Part shown: piece after piece, positions 27,015 through 35,578 of the stretch | Layout: the number at the start of each line of letters is the position of its first letter | Position numbering within the stretch: the stretch's first letter is position 1 | Assembly: GCF_900115785.1 (NCBI RefSeq) | Contig: NZ_FOYS01000004.1 | Location: 310,001 to 374,000 of the forward strand | DNA length: 64,000 bases | Direction of reading: 5' to 3' | DNA from: Halogeometricum limi | GTDB taxonomy: Archaea; Halobacteriota; Halobacteria; Halobacteriales; Haloferacaceae | Program-made: the position numbers and the translations under genes | Notes under the pieces: generated by a model | Database searches by the model: none | What the model was told of the DNA's origin: nothing | The model's input: the letters and a program-made list of their open reading frames with translations, nothing else

Positions 27015-28463
27015 ATGCACACCAGACAGCTCGAAAAGGAGGGACGGACGTCGAAAGTGGTCCGTTCGGGGCGGAGTCCGGGTGGAGAACGGAGCGACCG
27101 CGAGCGCGCAGGGTTCCAGCCGAAGAACGGCGGAGCCGTCGGCCGGGCCGACCGTCAGTTCGGTAATCAGGCGGTCCAGCGACTCGTTCGTCTCCGGCGG
27201 GCCGAGTCGACAGGACGGGAGGGTCCGAGCCCCCGGACAGAGTCCCAGCGGTCCCCGCCGTTGTGCGCTCGGTGTCGACGGCTGCTGCGAGCGGGGAAGC
27301 CACTGAACTGCCCCGACTGCGAGCGGACGCTCCGGAGGTCCGTCGCCGACGCCGCCCGCGAAGTGAGAGCGGGCGCGGAGACGGAGGCGCTCTCAACGGC
27401 CATCGGCTCGGTTTCGGCGGGTGGGCGGCCGCTTTCGGAAAACACCCGGTCGCACTTCGAGCGTCGGTTCCGTCACGACTTCGGCCGCGTTCGGATACAC
27501 GATGGGCCGCAGGCCGCCCGCACGAACCGACGCCTGAACGCGGAGGCGTTCACCGTCGGAAGCGACATCCATTTCGCCAGGGGAAACTACCGCCCGGACA
27601 CGGACGCTGGCCGGCGATTGCTGGCGCACGAGCTCTCTCACGTCGTCCAACAGCGCGACGCCTCCCGAACCCCTACCCGAGCGCGCGTCGAACTCGGGCC
27701 GGCGGACGACAAGTTCGAGCGCGAAGCCGAACGCGCCGCCGAGACGGTGGCCACCGGCGGGACCCCGACCCTGTCGCGGGACGGCGGAGCCTACGCCACA
27801 CTCCGCCGGTTCACCCGCGGCGAGCGAGGCCAGATCTCGAACGTCGACGACGTCGTGAAGACCGCAGAGACACTGGCCGACGAGACGTCGCTGGGGTTGA
27901 TGCGATGGGGACGGTTCACCGCCGCCGCTGAGGGAGTTGGCGCGTGGGAGGCGCTCACGACCCCCGAGTCCGGCAGCCAGGGGAGGCTGTCGAACCGCTA
28001 CCTGTTCACCTGTCGTTGCGGGCTCATCGACATGCGTCACTTCTACCAACTCATGTACATCGGCGTCGTCGCGAGTAACGAGACGGCGACCGAGAAGGGC
28101 CGAGAACACGAACTGAGCGCGGAACCACAGTCGCGTTTCGCACCGGAGGACACGACGTCGAACGCGTTGGGCGCGTACTTCGGGTCGCAGCAGTCGTGGT
28201 TCCAGCAGCCGAGCACGTTCGTCTCCAACCTCCGGTCCTTCCTCCAGCAGTGCGCTCCCGTCGACTTCGCGGCGATGCCGCGGGCCGACCAGGACACCGT
28301 CGTCGACTTCTACGCTGCGCGGACGGCTACCGGCGAGCCAGCCACCCCCCGCGAAACCGCCGTTCCGGACGTCCTGAGCGTGAGCGTGTGCGCGACAGGC
28401 GACCGCTCGTTCCCGTACCGGGTCGAACCGTCCGACGAGAAGACGATACGCGGCCGGCGGTGA
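27015..28463 (+). CDS. DUF4157 protein, contractile-injection-system-associated type, with zinc-binding motifs
   Basis: 482 residues from the ATG at 27015. A short motif RQFGNQAVQRLV (about 48-59) is typical of the N-terminus of proteins associated with extracellular contractile injection systems. A zinc-ribbon-like C-x2-C...C-x2-C follows at residues 84, 87, 99 and 102. The DUF4157 domain spans about 137-213 (PLSENTRSHFERRFRHDFGRV, then FARGNYRPDT) and contains HELSH at 205-209, an HExxH zincin motif. FEREAERAAETVA comes next, as in relatives. Residues 260-482 are unlike any domain I know, with FTCRCGLIDMRHFYQLMYIG. A GTG nearer the TATA-like element at about 26930 could be the true start. 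No injection-system structural gene is in the window. Confidence 0.75.
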   Translation: MHTRQLEKEGRTSKVVRSGRSPGGERSDRERAGFQPKNGGAVGRADRQFGNQAVQRLVRLRRAESTGREGPSPRTESQRSPPLCARCRRLLRAGKPLNCPDCERTLRRSVADAAREVRAGAETEALSTAIGSVSAGGRPLSENTRSHFERRFRHDFGRVRIHDGPQAARTNRRLNAEAFTVGSDIHFARGNYRPDTDAGRRLLAHELSHVVQQRDASRTPTRARVELGPADDKFEREAERAAETVATGGTPTLSRDGGAYATLRRFTRGERGQISNVDDVVKTAETLADETSLGLMRWGRFTAAAEGVGAWEALTTPESGSQGRLSNRYLFTCRCGLIDMRHFYQLMYIGVVASNETATEKGREHELSAEPQSRFAPEDTTSNALGAYFGSQQSWFQQPSTFVSNLRSFLQQCAPVDFAAMPRADQDTVVDFYAARTATGEPATPRETAVPDVLSVSVCATGDRSFPYRVEPSDEKTIRGRR

Positions 28464-28585
28464 GACCGAGGTGCGGGCGGTCGCTCGGCTTCGGAACCAT
28501 CCCGACGTCGTCTCGGTTCCGGTCGACTCACGCCGGGCACGGGGAATCCCCGAGATTCATCTGCTCGCGACGACTCTCTCTGCGT

Positions 28586-29602
28586 ATGAACGAGACGCGA
28601 CGCGCCCTCCTCCGCGCACTCGCCGACGGGCCGACGACGGGCCCGGCACTCGCCGACCGACTGGGAATCTCTCGCGCCGCCGTCTGGAAACAGGTCGAAG
28701 CGCTCAGAGACGAGGGGTTCGGCGTCGAGAGCGGCGACGACGGCTACCGCGTCACCGACGTCCCCGCGTACGGCGCGGCGGCCGTCGAGTTCGGACTGGA
28801 CGCGCCCTACGAGGTCGAGTACCACGACTCGGTCGGGAGCACGAACGACCGCGGACGGGAACTCGCCGCCGACGGCGCGTCCGACGTCGTCGTCGTCGCC
28901 GACGAGCAGACGGGGAGTCGCGGCCGACTGCGACGCGAGTGGTCCGCCCCGTCGGGCGGCGTCTGGGCGAGTCTCGTCCTCCGTCCGGAGATTCCGGCCG
29001 CGCACGCACCGCTGTACACGCTCGCCGCCGCCGTCGCCGTCGTGCGCGCTGCCCGCGAATCCGGCGTCGACGCGTCGATAAAGTGGCCGAACGACGTCCT
29101 CGTGAGCGGAGCGAACGAGGGCCAATCAACGGAGGTTGATGAACTCCTCGTGAGCGAAGCGAACGAGGGCGGCGCACGACCCGCCACCGACCGCGGCGGC
29201 CGCAAACTCGCGGGCGTCCTCACGGAGATGGAGGGCGAGGCGGACAGAGTGTCGTGGCTCGTCGTCGGCATCGGCGTGAACCTCAACGTCGACGCCGCGG
29301 AGTTACCGCCGGGCGCGACGAGCGTCCGCGACGAAGTCGGCGACGTGGACCGACGCGTGTTCGTCCAGCGACTGCTGGAGACGTTCGCGGCGGTGACCGA
29401 AGAACCGGAGACCATCCTCTCGGCGTGGCGCGAGCACGCGGCGACGCTGGGGCAGTACGTCAGAGTGGAGACGCAGAACGGCGTCGTCGAGGGCGAAGCC
29501 GTGGACGTGCGCGTCCCCGGCGCACTCGTCGTCCGAACGGACGACGGAGAGCGTGTCGTCCACGCGGGCGACTGCGAACACCTCCGTCCGGCGACCGAGT
29601 AG
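28586..29602 (+). CDS. birA: biotin--[carboxylase] ligase with HTH domain and repeat insertion
   Basis: 338 residues. An N-terminal winged helix (RRALLRALADGPTTGPALADRLGISRAAVWKQVEAL) makes this a bifunctional BirA. The ligase domain has EYHDSVGSTNDRG, the biotinyl-AMP loop GSRGRLRREWSAPSGG, and KWPNDVLV. Normally KWPNDVLV runs directly into GRKLAGVLTE. Here about 30 extra residues intervene, made of two 16-codon units (LVSGANEGQSTEVDEL and LVSEANEGGARPATDR). The C-terminal SH3-like domain is present. It biotinylates PccA, encoded 2.3 kb upstream, and may repress biotin or carboxylase genes. Confidence 0.9.
   Translation: MNETRRALLRALADGPTTGPALADRLGISRAAVWKQVEALRDEGFGVESGDDGYRVTDVPAYGAAAVEFGLDAPYEVEYHDSVGSTNDRGRELAADGASDVVVVADEQTGSRGRLRREWSAPSGGVWASLVLRPEIPAAHAPLYTLAAAVAVVRAARESGVDASIKWPNDVLVSGANEGQSTEVDELLVSEANEGGARPATDRGGRKLAGVLTEMEGEADRVSWLVVGIGVNLNVDAAELPPGATSVRDEVGDVDRRVFVQRLLETFAAVTEEPETILSAWREHAATLGQYVRVETQNGVVEGEAVDVRVPGALVVRTDDGERVVHAGDCEHLRPATE
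29097..29170 (+). repeat. 26-bp direct repeat inside birA
   Basis: Two copies of a 26-bp unit begin at 29097 and 29145 and differ by one base (GGAG versus GAAG). The period is 48 bp, so the frame is kept. The unit contains the GTGAGCG-AGCGAACGAG sequence that recurs near 23040 and 62770. Confidence 0.75.
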
Positions 29603-29623
29603 CGGTAGCGGGTACTGCTCGGC

Positions 29624-30127
29624 TCAGTCGGCTTCGACGCCGGCGTCGACGTCCGCCTCTCGTTCCGCCTCGGAACCGTTCTCCGCGTCGTCGCGTTCGC
29701 CGACGCGGACCGTCAGGACGGGAACTTTCGACGCGCGGACGACTTTCTCGGCGACGCTCCCGAGGAGGAGTCGGTCGATACCGCCGCGTCCGTGCGTCCC
29801 CATCACCACGAGGTCACAGTCCTCGCGTTCGGCGAACCGGACGATTTCGCGACTCGGCGTCCCCTCGACGATGCACGTCTCGACGGGGACGTTCGACTCC
29901 GCGGCCACGTCGCAGACGTCCGCTATCGCCGCCTCGGCGTCCTCGCGGAGCATCTCGTCTAACCCCTCCCACGAGGACTCCATCGGGAGTCCGGCGAAAC
30001 TCCCGGTGTTGACGACGTACAGCGCGTACACCGTCGCCCCGTGAACCGCGGCGAGGCCGATGGCGTGTTCGAGGACGCGTGCCGACCCGGCCGAACCGTC
30101 CGTCGGAACGAGGATACGCTGGTACAT
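29624..30127 (-). CDS. universal stress protein
   Basis: 167 residues. A Usp domain runs from QRILVPTDGSAGSARVLEHA to VPVLTVRVGE, with the intact ATP-binding signature GTHGRGGIDRLLLGSVAEKV (G-x2-G-x9-G-S). A low-complexity acidic tail of about 25 residues follows. Adjacent ATGs at 30130 and 30127 are both possible starts. An AT-rich TATA-like region (30163-30188) lies upstream. It is convergent with birA. Confidence 0.9.
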   Translation of the reverse strand: MYQRILVPTDGSAGSARVLEHAIGLAAVHGATVYALYVVNTGSFAGLPMESSWEGLDEMLREDAEAAIADVCDVAAESNVPVETCIVEGTPSREIVRFAEREDCDLVVMGTHGRGGIDRLLLGSVAEKVVRASKVPVLTVRVGERDDAENGSEAEREADVDAGVEAD

Positions 30128-30226
30128 CATTGGTAACTCGTCACATACTATCAGTCTCGGCGGCTTAATACTATCCACCGAATATATTACGAAACGAAAG
30201 GGTACGAGGGGAGACGTGGGGAGAGA

Positions 30227-31240
30227 CTACAGAACGACGCGCTTCACGTCGGCGTGACCGGCCCTGCGGACGACGGCGCGGACGGGGTCTTTCACGCCCG
30301 CGAGATTGTCCGAGTCGCCGTCTAAGACGAGGAGCTTCGCCGGTCTCCCCTCCTCGACGACGCCGTAGTTCAGTCCCGCTATCTCCGCGCCGTTGACCGT
30401 CGCCATCCGGAGGACCGCCTCGGCCGAGACGTCCGCGAGTTTCGACGCGAACTCCATCTCGCGGAACATCGACGGCGAGTTGAGCATCACGTTGTCCGTC
30501 CCGAGGGCGACGGTGGTGCGTTCGACCCACTCGCGGACGGGCGGGACGCCGACGCCGGTGACGAGGTTCGACCGCGGGCAGACGACGATGGGAACCTCCT
30601 CGCTCTCGACCCGGTCGTAGTGGTCCGATTCGGGGTGGACCATGTGGACGAGAAAGTCCGGTTCGAAGTCGAGGGCGGGCGTGATGTCGTGTGGGTCGCG
30701 TTCGCCCGCGTGGATGCCGAACAGTTTGCCCGCCTCGCGCGTCGCCTCGCGGAGGTCACCGAACTCCGCGTCTCGCGCGCCCGACGCGCCGAACCCGTCG
30801 GAGACGCGCATGGCGTCGGCCGTCTCCCGGCCGAGAACGACCGGGTCGATGTCGAGTCCGTTCGCCGCCTCGCGGATGGCGTCGACGCCCGAGACGCCGC
30901 CCTCGCGGAACTCGATGCAGGTGGCCGTCCCCGTCTCCTCCATCAGGTGCAGTGACCGGCGCATCGCCTCGACTTTCTCTTCGTGACTCGCCGCGCGGAG
31001 CAGGCGGTGTTTCAGGCCGTCCGGCGGCGCGACGAGGTCATCCAGCGACAGTCCGGCGCCGGCCTCCTTGGCGATGGAGTCGCCGATGTGGGTGTGTGCG
31101 TTGACGAACGCCGGGAGGACGATGTCCGTGGAGTCGACGTCGGCTTCTTCGACGGCCGCTATCTCGCCGTCTTCGACGACGACGCGGCCGCGAACGGGGT
31201 CGAAGTCGCGGCCGCGGAGGATAGTTCCCTCTACGTGCAT
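30227..31240 (-). CDS. amidohydrolase-family protein (cytosine-deaminase/TrzN-like)
   Basis: 337 residues. The metal ligands are visible: NAHTHIGDS (HxH), GIHAGE (His), LVHMVHPES (His) and LGTDNVMLNS (Asp). The C-terminal small beta domain (GRPAKLLVLDGDSDNL) is characteristic of amidohydrolases acting on amidine, guanidine or triazine-like substrates. It is shorter than the about 435-residue deaminase at 57468. The substrate is not identifiable. The ATG at 31240 begins MHVEGTILRGRDFDPVRGRVV. Confidence 0.8.
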   Translation of the reverse strand: MHVEGTILRGRDFDPVRGRVVVEDGEIAAVEEADVDSTDIVLPAFVNAHTHIGDSIAKEAGAGLSLDDLVAPPDGLKHRLLRAASHEEKVEAMRRSLHLMEETGTATCIEFREGGVSGVDAIREAANGLDIDPVVLGRETADAMRVSDGFGASGARDAEFGDLREATREAGKLFGIHAGERDPHDITPALDFEPDFLVHMVHPESDHYDRVESEEVPIVVCPRSNLVTGVGVPPVREWVERTTVALGTDNVMLNSPSMFREMEFASKLADVSAEAVLRMATVNGAEIAGLNYGVVEEGRPAKLLVLDGDSDNLAGVKDPVRAVVRRAGHADVKRVVL

Positions 31241-31317
31241 ACTCGTCAGTCGCCGCGGACCGTGTTGAAACTCCCGACCGCGGCACCGTTCGGTCGTCGC
31301 GTCCCCCGGTCTCTCCC

Positions 31318-32544
31318 TCACTCGGCGAACTCGTCCAGCGTCTTGTGGACGCCGTGACGGACGTCCGAGACGAGTGCGCCGTCGATGTCGAGACCCATCG
31401 TCTCGACGGCGGCGCGGCCGACGGCGTCCGCCTCTCCGCCCGGCGTGTACACGCCGAAGCGCCACTGCTGTTTCTGCGCCGTCCGGAGGGCGGAGACGAG
31501 TGGCGACTGCTTGCCGAGGTGGCGTATCTCGCCGGAGACCATCACGCGGGAACTCGACTCGGTCATCGACGGGCGCGCCGGGGCGTCGACGATGACGGAC
31601 TCGGCGTCGACGCCGACGCGGTCTGCGATGTCGACCTCGAACTCCCGGAGGGTCTCGTGGTCGGCGTCGATGACGTCGTCGGGGACGGCGTCCATCTCGG
31701 CCCAGACGGCGCGCTTGTACAGGTCGCGACTCCCGAGGCGGTCGGCGAACACACGCGTCTCGGGCGTCATCCGCAGGGCCGCAAGCAGGTCGTGGTCGTC
31801 CATCCGGCGGAGTTCCTCGGCCGTGAGGTCGGGTTGCGCGACGAGGCGTTCGGTCGCCTGCCTGAGCATCGCCTTCGAGATACGGGCGACGTGGTGCTGG
31901 TAGACGGTCGGGTTCATCAGCGCGCGGGCGAGAAGCAGCGACTCCGCCGTCTGGACGTTCCCCTCGTCCAAGACGAGTTCGCCGTCGACGAACGTGAGTT
32001 CGCGAATCAGGCGTTCGTGGTCGATGGTGCCGTAGGGGACGCCCGTGTGGTGGGCGTCGCGCACGAGGTAGTCCATCCGGTCGACGTCCAACTCACCCGA
32101 CACCAGTTGGCCGTACTTCCCCTCGCCGGCCACGAGGTCGGCGATTCTGTCGGGGTCTAAGTCGTGGTCGCGGAGGACGTCGCCGACCGACCCGGTCGCG
32201 ATGAGTTCGTGGACGTCGTCGTGGTACTTGCCGGTGTAGCGGTGCGTCACGCTCTCGATGTTGTGGCTGTACGGGCCGTGACCGACGTCGTGGAGGAGGG
32301 CGGCCGCGCGGAGTCGTTCGGCCTGCACACCTTCGATGCCGAGGTGACCGAGGGCGCGGGAGGCGAGGTGGTAGACGCCCAGCGAGTGCTCGAACCGCGT
32401 GTGGTTCGCGGAGGGGTAGACGAGTTGCACCGTCCCCAACTGCTTGATATGCCGGAGACGCTGCATCTCTTCGGTGTCGAGGAGGGCTTCGGCGACGCCC
32501 TCGACCTCGATGTGGTCGTGGACGCTGTCCTTGATGGTCGTCAT
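31318..32544 (-). CDS. HD-domain phosphohydrolase (dGTPase/SAMHD1-like), copy 1
   Basis: 408 residues. IKDSVHDHIEVEGVAEALLDT and TRFEHSLGVYHLA lead to the metal site HDVGHGPYSH. LVSGELDVDRMDYLVRDAHHTG carries the distal Asp and the YLxRD motif of the SAMHD1/YwfO family. These enzymes remove triphosphate from dNTPs or act on related nucleotides. The gene directly downstream of its paralogue is in the same orientation, separated by 72 bp with its own TATA-like GTTTTTATCC on the minus strand near 32570. Confidence 0.87.
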   Translation of the reverse strand: MTTIKDSVHDHIEVEGVAEALLDTEEMQRLRHIKQLGTVQLVYPSANHTRFEHSLGVYHLASRALGHLGIEGVQAERLRAAALLHDVGHGPYSHNIESVTHRYTGKYHDDVHELIATGSVGDVLRDHDLDPDRIADLVAGEGKYGQLVSGELDVDRMDYLVRDAHHTGVPYGTIDHERLIRELTFVDGELVLDEGNVQTAESLLLARALMNPTVYQHHVARISKAMLRQATERLVAQPDLTAEELRRMDDHDLLAALRMTPETRVFADRLGSRDLYKRAVWAEMDAVPDDVIDADHETLREFEVDIADRVGVDAESVIVDAPARPSMTESSSRVMVSGEIRHLGKQSPLVSALRTAQKQQWRFGVYTPGGEADAVGRAAVETMGLDIDGALVSDVRHGVHKTLDEFAE

Positions 32545-32616
32545 GGAGGAACGTCGGCCGTCTTCGGATAAAAACCGTCGGAGGTCGAACGTGACGAAAC
32601 GGTACCGTCCGCGGCG

Positions 32617-33795
32617 TCACCGACCGAGGTCGACGCGAATCTCCGACAGTCCGAGGACGTCCGCCGCCGCGGCGCGCACGTCGTCGGTGGCGTCAAAGGG
32701 AGCGTAGACGCCGAGTCGCCACTGCGCCCGTTCGGCCGCCCGGAGGCCGGTGACGAGTTCGGACGCCTCCTCTAACCGCTGGACGACGCCGTTGACGACG
32801 ACGCGGGTTCTCGACTCTTTGAAACTCGGTCGGGAGGGAACGTCCACGAGTACTTCGTCGGCGTCGACGCCCGCCGCGTCGGCTATCTCGCGGGCCGCCG
32901 CGCGCGTCTCGGTGTCGTCCATGTCGACGACGTTCGCGGGGACGCTGGCGATGGGGGCCCAGACGGCGCGTTTGTACAGGTCGCGTCGTTCGATTCGCCG
33001 GCCCAACTCGGGGACGTGGTCGCGGAGCGAGACCAACAGGTCGTGGTCGGCCATCCGGCGGAACGCCTCGATGTCGACGTCGCCGGTGTCGAGCAGTCGT
33101 TCGGAGGCGCGTTCGAGCATCGCGCCCGCGATGCGCGAGACGTGATGTCTGTAGACGGTGCCGTTCATCAGGGCGCGGGCCAGAAGCAGCGACTCCGCCG
33201 TCTGGACGTTTCCGTCGGCCAAGACGAGTTCGCCGTCGCGGTAGCGGAGTTCGCGGACGAGACGCCCGGTGTCGATGGTGCCGTAGGGGACGCCCGTGTG
33301 GTGGGCGTCGCGCACGAGGTAGTCCATCCGGTCGACGTCCAACTCCCCGGAGACGAGTTGCCCGAGTTCGCCCTCGCCGCGGACGAGACTCGTGATGCGG
33401 TCCGGTTCCAGACCGTGGGCGACGAGGGCGGCGGCCACGTCGGTCCCGTCCAAGAGGTGTCCGATTTCGTCGTGGTGCGCGCCCGTCCGCCGCCGAATGA
33501 CCTCCTCGGTCTGATGGCCGTACGGACCGTGTCCGATGTCGTGGAGGAGGGCGGCCGCGCGGACGTGTCTGGCTCTGTCGCCGTCGATACCGAGGTGGTC
33601 GAGGGCGCGGGAGGCGAGGTGGTAGACGCCCAGCGAGTGCTCGAACCGCGTGTGGTTCGCGGAGGGGTAGACCAACCTGACGGTAGAGAGCTGTTTGATG
33701 TGCCGGAGTCGTTGCACCTCCGGCGCGTCCACGAGGTCCTCGGCGAGGGGGTCGAGGGTGATGTAGTCGTGAACGCTGTCTTTGATGGCGCTCAT
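32617..33795 (-). CDS. HD-domain phosphohydrolase, copy 2 (tandem paralogue)
   Basis: 392 residues. It is closely similar to the following gene through the whole HD core: IKDSVHDYITLDPLAEDLVDAP, ANHTRFEHSLGVYHLASRAL, HDIGHGPYGHQ and GELDVDRMDYLVRDAHHTG. The paralogues diverge in the C-terminal third, which probably sets nucleotide or oligomer specificity. The frame is open to 34092, but the ATG at 33795 (MSAIKDSVHDYI) aligns with the start of copy 1. A TATA-like GCTATTTG lies about 28 nt upstream. Confidence 0.87.
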   Translation of the reverse strand: MSAIKDSVHDYITLDPLAEDLVDAPEVQRLRHIKQLSTVRLVYPSANHTRFEHSLGVYHLASRALDHLGIDGDRARHVRAAALLHDIGHGPYGHQTEEVIRRRTGAHHDEIGHLLDGTDVAAALVAHGLEPDRITSLVRGEGELGQLVSGELDVDRMDYLVRDAHHTGVPYGTIDTGRLVRELRYRDGELVLADGNVQTAESLLLARALMNGTVYRHHVSRIAGAMLERASERLLDTGDVDIEAFRRMADHDLLVSLRDHVPELGRRIERRDLYKRAVWAPIASVPANVVDMDDTETRAAAREIADAAGVDADEVLVDVPSRPSFKESRTRVVVNGVVQRLEEASELVTGLRAAERAQWRLGVYAPFDATDDVRAAAADVLGLSEIRVDLGR

Positions 33796-33871
33796 ACGGC
33801 AAGTCGTCGGTAAGTCGTCAAATAGCCACGCGTTCTCCCGTCGCGTCTGCGACGGCCGACCGAACCGTCGC

Positions 33872-34492
33872 TCACACGGTCGTCTCGCGCCGAATCGCCT
33901 CCAGCGTTCGGCGGGCCGTCTCCTCGCCGACTCGTTCGGCGAGATGGCGGTCGTACGCCGGACGCGAGACGAGTCCCGTCCCGCGGTCACGGAGTCGGTA
34001 GTCGCCCGAGACGACCGCGTCCGGCCCCGAATCGAACCGAATCGGCTCGTCGGCGAGAGCGGCGTCGACGTGTCTCTCGTGGCCGTTCGCATCGAACGCG
34101 GCGCGCCACTCGGCGCTCGCCGACGGGGTCACGGGGTTCCACCGCGCGTCCCACGAGTCGACGACGACCACCACGACGGGCGTGCCGTCGTCTGGTATCT
34201 CGGAGGCGACGGTCACGTCGAACCCCTCCTCGGCGAACGTCTCGCGGGCCGAGCGTTCGATGGCCGGGCGAACCGCCTCCGGCGCGCGGACGACGAGTGT
34301 CGCCTCGGCGACGACGGGGCGCGAGTCGTTCACCGTCGCCGACGACGCCGTCGTCGTCCCCCGTGCGGTCGTCTCGAACTCGGCCGCGGAGACGTCCGCG
34401 AGGAGGAGGATGCCGGACGCGGGCGCGACGACGGCGACGAGGACCACGGCGAACGCGACGAGGAGACCGAGGCGGGCGTCCAGTTCGGACAT
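33872..34492 (-). CDS. membrane-anchored protein of unknown function
   Basis: 206 residues. One N-terminal hydrophobic segment (about residues 9-33, LLVAFAVVLVAVVAPASGILLLA) acts as signal anchor. A soluble, presumably extracytoplasmic domain follows, with VVVVVVDSWDARWNPVTPSASAEWR and a helical C-terminus (RVGEETARRTLEAIRRE). I recognise no characterised family. It is divergent from cofD with 93 bp between. The ATG at 34492 is preferred, since the upstream open frame is antisense to cofD. Confidence 0.65.
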   Translation of the reverse strand: MSELDARLGLLVAFAVVLVAVVAPASGILLLADVSAAEFETTARGTTTASSATVNDSRPVVAEATLVVRAPEAVRPAIERSARETFAEEGFDVTVASEIPDDGTPVVVVVVDSWDARWNPVTPSASAEWRAAFDANGHERHVDAALADEPIRFDSGPDAVVSGDYRLRDRGTGLVSRPAYDRHLAERVGEETARRTLEAIRRETTV

Positions 34493-34585
34493 CGACGTGT
34501 GGTTGGACCGCCGCGTGGAAACCCCTTCTGGAACCCCGGGTGCCGCTGAAGGAAGGTTGAAACCGTCCGTGCACAAAGCGTCGCT

Positions 34586-35578
34586 ATGGTCACCTTTCTC
34601 GCCGGGGGAACGGGAACCCCGAAACTGCTTGACGGCTCCGACGAGGTGTTCGACCCCGCGGAGACGACAGTCGTCGCCAACACCGGCGACGACGTGGAAC
34701 TCGGCGGCCACCTCGTCTGCCCGGACGTCGACACGGTGCTCTTTCACGGCGGCGGCGTCCTCGACACCGACCGCTGGTGGGGAATCGCGGGCGACACCAC
34801 GGCGACGGACGACGAACTCCACCGCCTCGCCGACGCCGCCGGACTGGACGGCGGCCCGCGCTACCTCTCCGACGAGGCGCAGACGGCCGGGCGAGACATC
34901 TCGCGGTGGCGGCGGTTCTCCGGCGTCGCGGAGTTCATGGAGATAGGCGACAGAGACCGGGCGGTCCACATCACCCGCACGTCCCTCCTCGACGAGGGGA
35001 ACACGCTGACTGAGGTGACGCGGACGCTCGCTGAGGCGTTCGACCTCGAAGCGGACCTCCTGCCGATGTCGGACGACCCCGTCGCCTCCATCGTCCACAC
35101 GGACGAGGGGACGATGCACTTTCAGGAGTACTGGGTCCACCGTCGCGCCGACCCCGCCGTCGAGGACGTGGAGTTCCGCGGGGCCGACGACGCCGAACCC
35201 ACCGACGCGGTGCTCGACGCCCTCGCGGACCCCGTCGTCGTCGGGCCGTCGAACCCCGTCACGAGTCTGGGGCCGATGCTGGCGATGGACGTCTTCCGCG
35301 ACGCCCTCTCGAACACGCCCGTCGTCGCCGTCTCGCCGTTCGTCGAAGACCGGGTGTTCTCCGGTCCGGCCGCGGAACTGATGGCCGGCGTCGGGTTCGA
35401 CCCCTCGACGGCGGGCGTCGCAGACGCCTACCCGTTCGCCGACACGTTCGTCCTCGACGCCGACGACGGAACCGAGTTGGACCGTCCGGTCGTGCGGACG
35501 GACACGCGGATAGACGGCCCCGAAGACGCCGCCCGCGTCGCCCGCGCCGTCGAGTCGGCGCTCTCGGAGGTGTCGTAA
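34586..35578 (+). CDS. cofD: 2-phospho-L-lactate transferase (F420 biosynthesis)
   Basis: 330 residues. [16 protein letters not shown] is the nucleotide-binding start of Cof[26 protein letters not shown] and [15 protein letters not shown] are the family's conserved blocks. CofD transfers a phospholactyl- or phosphoenolpyruvyl-type unit from its guanosine-diphosphate donor to the deazaflavin Fo, forming F420-0. Its stop overlaps the ATG of the next gene by one base (TAATG), so the operon is translationally coupled. Confidence 0.93.
   Translation: MVTFLAGGTGTPKLLDGSDEVFDPAETTVVANTGDDVELGGHLVCPDVDTVLFHGGGVLDTDRWWGIAGDTTATDDELHRLADAAGLDGGPRYLSDEAQTAGRDISRWRRFSGVAEFMEIGDRDRAVHITRTSLLDEGNTLTEVTRTLAEAFDLEADLLPMSDDPVASIVHTDEGTMHFQEYWVHRRADPAVEDVEFRGADDAEPTDAVLDALADPVVVGPSNPVTSLGPMLAMDVFRDALSNTPVVAVSPFVEDRVFSGPAAELMAGVGFDPSTAGVADAYPFADTFVLDADDGTELDRPVVRTDTRIDGPEDAARVARAVESALSEVS

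Noticed and set aside
32030-33310. Near-identical stretches in the two HD genes as a DNA repeat
   Set aside because: The similarity is explained by paralogous coding sequence, not a separate repeat element.
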